From: CAWJKP01 sp963843465
GTDB taxonomy: Bacteria > Planctomycetota > Planctomycetia > Pirellulales > Thermoguttaceae
Direction: 5' to 3'
DNA length: 64,000 bases
Assembly (NCBI GenBank): GCA_963843465.1
Contig: CAWJKP010000009.1
Coordinates: 310,001 to 374,000 of the forward strand
Under the pieces are notes generated by a model, which did not search any database, had not been told where the DNA came from, and was given only the letters and a program-made list of their open reading frames with translations. Position numbers and translations under genes: made by a program. Shown piece after piece: positions 18,820 to 25,344 of this stretch. The stretch's first letter is position 1. Every line of letters begins with the position of its first letter.

Positions 18820-19575
18820 TTATCTCTCATCCCTCTTACCGGGTCCGCCCGGCTGGCCGTAGCCTGGCTTGACGGTCAAGGTGGCGCGGAAGCGAACCGT
18901 CTCGACGGGCACCGCCTGGCCGGCAGCCCGTGGAGCCCCTTCGCTTTCCGGCTCGCGCTCGATGGAAACCAGCTCGGCCTTGGCAAGCAGAGGCGCGTGG
19001 GCCAGGCGTCCGAGATACTCGTGCAGGGCGTCGCCGTCGGTGGCGACGCCGCTGATGGCGATCGTCGTCTGTTGCCGATCGCAGGAATCCCGCAGTTGCT
19101 TCAGGTCGCGGGCCGCGGGCGGGAGGGCCTCCTGGGTCTTGGCCTCGGCCTCCTTATTCTGCGGCGCGGCGGGCGGCTGTGGGAACCGGCCGGGGGTCTT
19201 GGAGGCCGCGGCTTCCTTGTGGATTTCCAGATGATCGAAGGTGACTTGGGGGGGTAGCGGGTCCAAGAGGGCCTCGATGATCCGCGTGCAGGGCCAAGGA
19301 TGATGGAGGTAGGCCACCAGCTCGGCCTGGGCCTTGACCCGCTGGAGCCCGGCCTGGAGGCCCGAGAGCCGGGATTGTTGCCGCAAGGCGGTTTGATGGG
19401 CCGGGCGGATTCCTTCCAGCTCGCTTTCGAGATGGCGTCGCCGCAGGTGCTGGCTGGCGACCCCGCCGATGATGAGCACGGCCACGGCGGTCATGATGAT
19501 CGCCCGCCAGGGCTGCCAGCGCTTTTGGGCGTGGGTCTGGCGGAATTCGACGGGGAGGAAATCGAGGTCGTGCAT
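18820..19575 (-). CDS. PilN-like pilus assembly protein
   Basis: 251 residues beginning MHDLDFLPVEFRQTHAQKR, the short cytoplasmic tail that in PilN binds PilM. One membrane helix (AIIMTAVAVLIIGGVAS), a coiled coil, then a ferredoxin-like periplasmic domain (VTFDHLEIHKEAA, TTIAISGVATDGDALHEYLG, FRATLTVKPGY). It begins 12 bases after the PilM-like stop. A Pro/Ala insert in the middle is species-specific. The protein completes the PilM-PilN-PilO-PilP inner-membrane set. Confidence 0.85.
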   Translation of the reverse strand: MHDLDFLPVEFRQTHAQKRWQPWRAIIMTAVAVLIIGGVASQHLRRRHLESELEGIRPAHQTALRQQSRLSGLQAGLQRVKAQAELVAYLHHPWPCTRIIEALLDPLPPQVTFDHLEIHKEAAASKTPGRFPQPPAAPQNKEAEAKTQEALPPAARDLKQLRDSCDRQQTTIAISGVATDGDALHEYLGRLAHAPLLAKAELVSIEREPESEGAPRAAGQAVPVETVRFRATLTVKPGYGQPGGPGKRDER

Positions 19576-19586
19576 GAGGCGGTTCC

Positions 19587-20642
19587 CTAGTTGAACTCCC
19601 GCAGCGCCAACCCGGCCGCCACGTCCCATTGGGTGCTGCGGCCGGTCGAGGCGGGCTTGTCATAGGCTCGCAAGGGGTCGCCCAACTCACAGGGGATGTC
19701 GAGGTGGCCGCCGAGCCACTCGACGAGCCCTTCGGTGGCCTCGCCGCCGCCGAGGATGACCCGCGAAAGCGGCTGGCCGCGGAAGGTGACGCTGTAGTAG
19801 CGCAGGCACATCGAGATCTCGTTGGTCAGCCTTTCCAACTCGGGGCGGACCGCCTCGGCAATGCTCCGTGTGACCTCGGGGTCGCGTTGGTCGGCGCGGC
19901 GGTCGCCGTTGTGGCGGCGCAGCGCGGCGGCGTCGGCCGGACTCATCTTCAGCGCCCGGGCCACCGCCTGGTCCAACTGCTGCCCGCCCACGTCGACGTA
20001 CTTGACGAACATCGCGTCGGCGCCGCGGGCGATCACCACGGCCGCGTGAAGCGCCCCCACGTGGACCAGCATCATCGGCAACTGCTGGTCCTCGTCGCGG
20101 CGGAACTGGCGGCAGTAGCAGCGGAGCATGGCGGCGGGCGGGACGTCGATGGCCAGCGGCTCCAAGCCCGCCCGCTCGGCGATGGCCAGCACCGTCTGGA
20201 GGACCGCCCGGCGGCAGGCCATCACGATCACCTCGCGGCGGACCACGTCGCCCTGGCGGACGTCGGCGGCCTCAAGGTAGCGGATCTCCGCCTCCTGCCC
20301 TGCGAAGGGCAGCCGGCCGCAGGCCTCGGCCGAGACGATCTTGTCCAACTCGGCGCCGTTGGCCTGGGCCACGCGGAAGTTCTGCACGAACAGCTCGCCG
20401 CTGGGCACCACGAAGACCGCCTCCCGGCCGCGGAAACGGCGTCCCTCCCGCGCTTGCCGAATGGCCTGGACCGTCTCCGCAACCCGCCCGTCGGCTTGTG
20501 GACCGGATGCCGGCGGCAAATCCCAACGCGCGGCCTCGGCAACCCGCGAGCAATCGCCGTTGAACTGCAGCAGCTTCACCGAGCGGCTGCCCAGATCGAC
20601 CCCGATCGGGCCGCATCGCCGCGACTGCAACCATCCTGCCAT
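19587..20642 (-). CDS. pilM: PilM-like actin-fold ATPase
   Basis: 351 residues of the FtsA/PilM actin-like family. The phosphate-1 motif is GVDLGSRSVKLLQF, phosphate-2 is MLVHVGALHAAVVI, and the adenosine motif is VILGGGEATEGLVEWLG. VFVVPSGELFVQNFRV is the usual second-strand region. It sits on the cytoplasmic face and recruits the PilN tail. The ATG follows the prepilin stop after one base, with GGAAACCTGAC upstream. Position at the head of the M-N-O-P series supports the name. Confidence 0.88.
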   Translation of the reverse strand: MAGWLQSRRCGPIGVDLGSRSVKLLQFNGDCSRVAEAARWDLPPASGPQADGRVAETVQAIRQAREGRRFRGREAVFVVPSGELFVQNFRVAQANGAELDKIVSAEACGRLPFAGQEAEIRYLEAADVRQGDVVRREVIVMACRRAVLQTVLAIAERAGLEPLAIDVPPAAMLRCYCRQFRRDEDQQLPMMLVHVGALHAAVVIARGADAMFVKYVDVGGQQLDQAVARALKMSPADAAALRRHNGDRRADQRDPEVTRSIAEAVRPELERLTNEISMCLRYYSVTFRGQPLSRVILGGGEATEGLVEWLGGHLDIPCELGDPLRAYDKPASTGRSTQWDVAAGLALREFN

Positions 20643-20643
20643 G

Positions 20644-21429
20644 TCAGGTTTCCTGTCGTTGATTTCTACGAGTAGGGTGGGACCAGCTCGCGTGAGCGAG
20701 CGCCGGCCCACCGTTTCCACAGGATCTTGGTGGGCCGGCGACCGCCAAGGCGGCCTTGTCCCACCCTACAACTCGTAGCATGGGCATTCTTGCCCGTGCG
20801 GTGCGGCAAACACGGGCAAGAATGCCCATGCTACCTTTGCCGGCCGCCAGCAAGAGCGAGCTGGACGGGGCGGTGCCGGTACAGGCGCCGATCGCGGTCA
20901 GACCAGTCACGGGATTGATGGTGACCACCAGGTAGCAGCGACTCGGACCGCTGCCGCACGCCAGCCAGATCCAGGTGGGATCGCTGCGGGTGGTCCCGCC
21001 CAGGGCGCTGAACTGGACGTTGTTGACGGCCGTCATCAGCGCGGCGCCCACGTCGGCCGCGGCCACGAGATTCACCGACGCGGTGACCTCCGGGAGGTCA
21101 GCCAGCCGTTGAATCTGCTGGCTGGGAGGATCCGTCGGAATGCGGAAGGGGGTAATCGGCAGGTTCACCAGCGCCGGATTGGCGCCGCTGTACTGCAACG
21201 TGTAGCTGTTGCCCGAGCCCGAGAAGGTGACCGTGTACTGGTCGTTGTTGGTCACCGCCAGACTGCGGGCGTAAGCCAGGTCGGAGGCCAGGACCCGGGC
21301 GGCGGAGAGCAACTGGTCGTAGCTGGTCTGGCTGCTGGAGGGGATCACCAGGCCGGCGAAGATCAGCAGGATCGACACCACGATCAGCATCTCGATCAGC
21401 GTGTATCCGGGGCGGGATCGCATCGTCAT
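20644..21429 (-). CDS. Type IV prepilin-like protein (GspH type), C-terminus rewritten by repeats
   Basis: A prepilin leader (MTMRSRPG, cut before YTLIEMLIVVSILLIFAGLV) with Glu at +5, then a pseudopilin globular domain (SDLAYARSLAVTNNDQYTVT, PTWIWLACGSGPSRCYLVVT). The natural end is near LLLAAGKG. The last 70 or so residues come from two repeat elements: SMGILARVCRTARARMPML from the palindrome at 20775-20834 and VVGWDKAALAVAGPP...SHPT from the element at 20672-20769. Minor pseudopilins prime pilus assembly. The stop codon is one base before pilM. Confidence 0.85.
   Translation of the reverse strand: MTMRSRPGYTLIEMLIVVSILLIFAGLVIPSSSQTSYDQLLSAARVLASDLAYARSLAVTNNDQYTVTFSGSGNSYTLQYSGANPALVNLPITPFRIPTDPPSQQIQRLADLPEVTASVNLVAAADVGAALMTAVNNVQFSALGGTTRSDPTWIWLACGSGPSRCYLVVTINPVTGLTAIGACTGTAPSSSLLLAAGKGSMGILARVCRTARARMPMLRVVGWDKAALAVAGPPRSCGNGGPALAHASWSHPTRRNQRQET
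20672..20769. repeat. GTAGGGTGGGAC palindromic element in prepilin 3' end
   Basis: About 98 bp. Outer arms are GTAGGGTGGGACC and GGTCCCACCCTAC-like, inner arms CGGCCCACC/GGTGGGCCG. It is translated as the last residues of the prepilin. Confidence 0.9.
20775..20834. repeat. GTAGCATGGGCATTCTTGCC palindrome in prepilin 3' end
   Basis: 24-base arms (GTAGCATGGGCATTCTTGCC... and complement) around a 12-base centre, translated in the prepilin. Related sequence (GGGCAAGAATGTCCAT) appears inside the nested element at 47522-47632. Confidence 0.9.
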
Positions 21430-21464
21430 GGTTTCCGTGTCGGGTCCCGTCCGGCGGACGGGAC

Positions 21465-21734
21465 CTACTTCGCGCCTTCAGGCAGGGTCACCACGACCCG
21501 CATTCCCCCGGACCGCAGCAGGGCGATCTGTTCTCGCAGCAGGGCATTCTGCTCCTTCAGTTGCGCGTTGATCGTCTTCAGCTCGTCGACCATCTCGATC
21601 CGCAACTCGGTGGGATTGGCAAAGGGCTCCTTGACAACCGGCGGCGCCGCCGAGGTGATCTGGAAAAAGCATAGCACGCAGTAGCCGGCCAGCAGGGCCG
21701 ACGCGGCCAGGGCCGACGCGGTAAAACGTTTCAT
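21465..21734 (-). CDS. Small exported coiled-coil protein
   Basis: 89 residues starting MKRFTASALAASALLAG (GAAAGGAAC upstream), with a hydrophobic signal or anchor (LAGYCVLCFFQITSA), then a heptad-like coiled coil (VDELKTINAQLKEQNALLRE) and a short beta end VVVTLPEGAK. It belongs to no family I recognise. Its place between the PilX-like and GspH-like genes suggests an accessory pilus part, perhaps anchored in the membrane with the coil outside. Its stop lies in a GTCCCGTCCGGCGGACGGGAC palindrome (21444-21470). Confidence 0.65.
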   Translation of the reverse strand: MKRFTASALAASALLAGYCVLCFFQITSAAPPVVKEPFANPTELRIEMVDELKTINAQLKEQNALLREQIALLRSGGMRVVVTLPEGAK

Positions 21735-21759
21735 AGCGATTGTTCCTTTCTTGCGTAGG

Positions 21760-21814
21760 GTAGTCGGCACACGCCGTGTGCCGGTCTGGACGGCACACGG
21801 CGTGTGCCGATTAC
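21760..21814. repeat. GGCACACGCCGTGTGCC element, copy 1
   Basis: Palindrome GGCACACGCCGTGTGCC occurs twice in inverted array around TCTGGAC. It lies in the gap between the PilX-like and small coiled-coil genes. Confidence 0.9.
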
Positions 21815-21815
21815 C

Positions 21816-23576
21816 TTACGATTCGGTCCAGCTCAGCAGGTCCCAGCGCAGACCGCCGTCGCTGGGGTTAGGCACGTAAATCGTACTTTGCGGATTCCAC
21901 CAATGGTAATAGGGATTCAGCGGGTCGGGCCATAGGCCATATTGGGGCTCCGGCTGCAGGCCCTGCGTTTGTTGCAACCAGAGCGGAAACAGCGTGATCG
22001 GATTGCGGTTCTGAAGCTGCGAGCTGAAGAGACTGTAGAGGACGGACCAGGAGATGGACTCCTTGTACCACTCGCTGCGGCCGTTGACGTTGACGTTCTT
22101 GGCCAGGGCCCGGCCCAGGAAGATCCGCGTGCAGGCCTCGACCGTCTGGCCGGTGGCCACGTTGCTGGAGGTCAGGCCGACCACGCCGTTGATCTTCACG
22201 CAGCCCGCCAGGATCATGCGGTTGATCTCCGCGGTACTGAAAGTGGTCAATTGCGTTTGGAGGTAGGTTGGCAAGGCCGTCCCGTTTTGCGATGCGGCCA
22301 CGGTCCACGTGCTGGCCCCGTATTGGGTGTCGGTGCTGAGGTTAAGACTGCTGCCCACAGAGAGCAGCCCGGCAATGCTGGCGTTGGCGCCTGCCTCAAG
22401 GGTGATGTTGTCGCCCAAGACGGCGACGGGTAACTCCACCGGAGCGGTCGAGCCCTGGAGCGGCAGCAGATTGAAGGGCTGCAAGTGGACGTTCGTGCCG
22501 TAGATGAGCAGGTCCCCCGCGCTGTTTCCCTGGGTAATGACGGTTCCCTGGATGCTGACGTTGTTATAGAGCGAAAGTGCCCCGGGGCAATAGAATATGC
22601 CTGCCGGATTGGCGATTGGGTCGGGGGCAAAGGTCGTGTTCTGGAGACTCTGGGCAAGCGAGGGTACACTGTAGACCTTCCCGCCCGGATAAAGCTGGTA
22701 GGAGGTCGCGCTGGTGTTGCTCATCCAGGCGGCGATGTCCTGCTGGGCCACGTTGGACGTAGGGATTCCCATCGTGGTGTTCAGCAGGGAAACGGTGCTC
22801 GAGGCCTGCGAGCTGTAGGGCAGCGCGATGGGGCCGTTGAAGGGGCGGAAATCGCTGCTGCCGGGCGTGAACATCGCGTAGAGGTCGCCCAAGTACCTCG
22901 TTCGCGCACTTCTGCTCCAGCCGTACCAAGGCGAGGAACTGCCGGTCAGCGCCAGTTGGAGCTTTTGCTGCACAAGGACCGGACCCTGGATGCGGTAGGG
23001 GATGTTGACCGCGAACGTGCCGCTGGTCCATTGGCAAAGGGTGTAGCCGCACATCGTAGTCCAGTTGGCCGGCTCCGCGGCCAGCGCTCGCGGCACCAAG
23101 TGGACCACGGCCTGGATGGTGTAGGAAGAGGTGCGGTTGGGATTGCCGGGGTCGGTGACCGTGCCGACCGAGACCATCGTGACGCGGTAGGGATAGTCGC
23201 TGTAGTTGGCCTGGCCGGCCACGAGGCTGGGATCACCGGTGGTGAAGGTCACTTGGAACTGCGCATAGGTTCCCAGCGACTGGTTCAAGTTGGTGCCCAC
23301 GCCGGCCCAGGAACTCGACTGCATGTTCGCCAGGGCCACGGACATGCCGGTCAGGGCCGCCTGGCGGGCGGACATGCCCATGCCGGCGTTGCTCTGGAGG
23401 GTGGTCGTCGTGTACTGCTCCCGCATTACGGCGTAGGAGAGGGCCATGGCCACGATCACCATCAGCAGCACCAGCAGTACGGCCACGCCCCGCCGGGCCG
23501 GAATGGTAGCAGGCACACGCCGTGTGCCGTCCGCATTTTCCGGCACACGGCGTGTGCCGGCTACCTTAACGCGCAT
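21816..23576 (-). CDS. PilX-like minor pilus protein
   Basis: About 586 residues. The start MRVKVAGTRRVPENADGTRR is mostly encoded by a repeat (23505-23565), followed by a hydrophobic helix (GVAVLLVLLMVIVAMALSYA) and an R/E-rich segment like the PilX N-terminus. The long remainder (YTIQAVVHLVPRALA, repeated Gly/Asn/Thr-rich beta strands, and a C-terminal YHWWNPQSTIYVP) looks extracellular; it includes a parallel-beta-like stretch (NNVSIQGTVITQGNSAGDLL). The start overlaps the upstream stop as TGATG. It probably forms part of the pilus tip or a surface protein assembled by it. Confidence 0.75.
   Translation of the reverse strand: MRVKVAGTRRVPENADGTRRVPATIPARRGVAVLLVLLMVIVAMALSYAVMREQYTTTTLQSNAGMGMSARQAALTGMSVALANMQSSSWAGVGTNLNQSLGTYAQFQVTFTTGDPSLVAGQANYSDYPYRVTMVSVGTVTDPGNPNRTSSYTIQAVVHLVPRALAAEPANWTTMCGYTLCQWTSGTFAVNIPYRIQGPVLVQQKLQLALTGSSSPWYGWSRSARTRYLGDLYAMFTPGSSDFRPFNGPIALPYSSQASSTVSLLNTTMGIPTSNVAQQDIAAWMSNTSATSYQLYPGGKVYSVPSLAQSLQNTTFAPDPIANPAGIFYCPGALSLYNNVSIQGTVITQGNSAGDLLIYGTNVHLQPFNLLPLQGSTAPVELPVAVLGDNITLEAGANASIAGLLSVGSSLNLSTDTQYGASTWTVAASQNGTALPTYLQTQLTTFSTAEINRMILAGCVKINGVVGLTSSNVATGQTVEACTRIFLGRALAKNVNVNGRSEWYKESISWSVLYSLFSSQLQNRNPITLFPLWLQQTQGLQPEPQYGLWPDPLNPYYHWWNPQSTIYVPNPSDGGLRWDLLSWTES
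23505..23565. repeat. GGCACACGCCGTGTGCC element, copy 2, in PilX-like start
   Basis: The inverted pair encodes AGTRRVPENADGTRRVP within the first 22 residues of the PilX-like protein, ahead of its membrane helix. Confidence 0.9.
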
Positions 23577-24471
23577 CACGTGCTCCCCCGGGGCATCTGG
23601 TAATAGAGCGTGGCTGAGCCGAAGAAGGGGATGGCGCCGTTGCCCGTAGGATCGGTGGGCAACGAGGCCTCGCCGGGCACGAGCTGCACCTCGATCCGCA
23701 GCCAGACCTGGCGGAGCCCCGTCGTCGCGCCGTACAAGCTCTGGGCCCAGGAGAGGCTGTTCCAGGCCAGTTGGGCTTGCTGATAGGCGGTCCACTGGGC
23801 GGCGCTGGGCTCCAGCCGCGTGACGAAGCGGATCATGCCCCGTGGAGCCGGGTTGGTCGCCCCGCTGACCACGGCGGTCCGCAACAGGTCGGTGAGCACG
23901 GTCTGGTTGGCGGTCTTCGAGGCGATCACCGCCGCAAGCTCCGTGGACCAGTCGGCCGTGTCGTTCCAGACGGGCACGGTGCGGGTGTCGCCCGGGTCGG
24001 TGATTTCCAGCAAGTTGTTCGGGCTGCCGGGCTGCGGGCAGTAGATCACCAGTTCCTGGAAGAGAGGCAGCCCCGCCGGCGCGCTGGGCAGACCCTGCGG
24101 GTTGGCGGCGGTCCGCTGCGGGTACCAGACGACCAGCGTGTCGGGGAATTGCCAGGCGCCCACCTGGGTGGAGAGGACCAGCAGGCCGGGGAAGGAGGCG
24201 TTGGCCGAGGCCCCGTTCACCGTGCGCGAATGCGCCCCAGCGTGACCCGCGCGTGCTGGGCCGCCTCGCCGTGCCCGTCGCCGTAGTCGGAGTTCTGCTG
24301 CACGGCCTGGGCCAACATGGCCATCGTGACCACGATCATCGAAAGGATGGCGCTGGCGATGATCAACTCCGCCAGCGTCATGCCGCCGCGCACGGGGTAC
24401 TCCTCACGCTCCGCGTGAGGGCGCGCGTCACGCGGAGCGTGACGAGTACGATTATTGCATCGGCGGAACAT
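23576..24471 (-). CDS. Prepilin-like protein (PilW/GspJ type), split by frameshift
   Basis: An N-terminal piece (24471 to 24217) has an unusual long leader ending VRGG before MTLAELIIASAILSMIVVTM, the prepilin helix with Glu at +5. The C-terminal piece (about 24220 to 23576) has VVWYPQ, ELVIYCPQ and RIEVQLVPG strands and continues the same minor pseudopilin. One base is missing near 24222 (GRIRA then TVNGASANAS). The alternative is two coupled genes with a GTGA overlap, which would leave a helix-only protein. The leader is partly encoded by the palindrome at 24397-24449. Confidence 0.75.
24397..24449. repeat. GTACTCCTCACGCTCCGCGTG palindrome in prepilin leader
   Basis: Arms GTACTCCTCACGCTCCGCG and CGCGGAGCGTGACGAGTAC around a short centre. 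Translated as TRHAPRDARPHAEREEYPV, directly upstream of the predicted prepilin cleavage site. Confidence 0.85.
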
Positions 24472-25021
24472 ACGTCACCACCTGGCTGAGATTGGCCTGT
24501 GAAATGGGACCGAGGGTCGGGTCGACGTAGAAGACGCTCACCTGCACCAGCCGGTAATTGCTCGTTTGACCTTTCGGCAAGGGCGTGACCAGGTTGGTCG
24601 AGCTGACATAGGAGACGCTGATCTGTTCCAGCCAGCGGTTGAGCGCGCCGCTGGGGACGAAGAAGCTGGGATGCCGCTGGCCGCCAAGGCCGTCGTCGGT
24701 GCCCAGGGGGATGCCCCAGGGGTCCAGGGGCGGCTGGGCGCTGAAGCCGTTGAAGGAATCGACGTTGGTGAACAGGGTGCGGTTGACCCCCGTGCCGGGT
24801 ACGCCCGGGGCCGTTCCGGCCGCGTAGATCAGGGTGCCCGTCACCTCGTCGAGAAGCTGCTGGGCGATTCCCAGGGCGATCGCCTGCTGTTCCGCCTGGC
24901 TGGTGGTCTGCTGGGCGGTGTTGATGCCCAACAGCAACGCCGCGGCGGCGACGGATATCACGCCCATCGCCACGACCGCCTCGACTAGCGTGAAGGCTCT
25001 CGTCGTTCGGGCAGAGAACAT
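24452..25021 (-). CDS. Prepilin-like protein (PilV/GspI type)
   Basis: 190 residues. The leader MFSARTTRA is cleaved before FTLVEAVVAMGVISVAAAAL, a standard prepilin helix with Glu at +5. The rest (QLLDEVTGTLIYAA, NVDSFNGFSAQPPLDPWG, RLVQVSVFYVDPTLG) is a minor pseudopilin fold. ATG at 25021 was chosen because the leader fits; in-frame codons upstream would only translate a repeat (25041-25073). First gene of the minus-strand pilus cluster; the next gene begins inside its last 20 bases. Confidence 0.85.
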   Translation of the reverse strand: MFSARTTRAFTLVEAVVAMGVISVAAAALLLGINTAQQTTSQAEQQAIALGIAQQLLDEVTGTLIYAAGTAPGVPGTGVNRTLFTNVDSFNGFSAQPPLDPWGIPLGTDDGLGGQRHPSFFVPSGALNRWLEQISVSYVSSTNLVTPLPKGQTSNYRLVQVSVFYVDPTLGPISQANLSQVVTYVPPMQ

Positions 25022-25040
25022 GGCTTGCGGGTTGTCGGGC

Positions 25041-25073
25041 CCCCTCTCCCTCCGGGAGAGGGTTGGGGTGAGG
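25041..25073. repeat. CCCTCTCCCTCCGGGAGAGG repeat
   Basis: Short palindrome followed by GGTTGGGGTGAGG. Other copies are at 31582-31616, 33191-33227, 34338-34360, 38679-38713, 46679-46711 and 50950-50971; several are translated. Confidence 0.85.
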
Positions 25074-25159
25074 CAGCGCTGCCGCAGTCTTGCAACTGTT
25101 GATTGCATGGCAACTATAGGTCGCCCGCGAGCCCTGTCAAACCGTCTCTTCCTCGGTAA

Positions 25160-25236
25160 GGTAGCAGGCACACGCCGTGTGCCGTCTGTCCCTACAGGCG
25201 GAGACAGCGGACGGCACACGGCGTGTGCCTGCTACC
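25160..25236. repeat. GGCACACGCCGTGTGCC element, copy 3
   Basis: GGTAGCAGGCACACGCCGTG and its complement flank a 20-base centre that is itself an imperfect palindrome. It lies in the divergent gap (25022-25344) upstream of the DUF4954 gene and the pilus cluster. Confidence 0.9.
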
Positions 25237-25344
25237 TTGAGCGCCCTGCCGTGAACGTTTACCTCCGCGAGAGGGTTCTTTACACTGCCCCCACCGGCCG
25301 GTATATTCCCTGCGGGAGAGCGTCGAGAAGGGAAAGGATCATCC

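Noticed and set aside
23576..24220. Separate gene for the C-terminal part of the PilW-like protein
   Set aside because: A GTGA overlap would allow coupling, but the upstream piece would then be only a prepilin helix. One missing base joins them into a normal pseudopilin.
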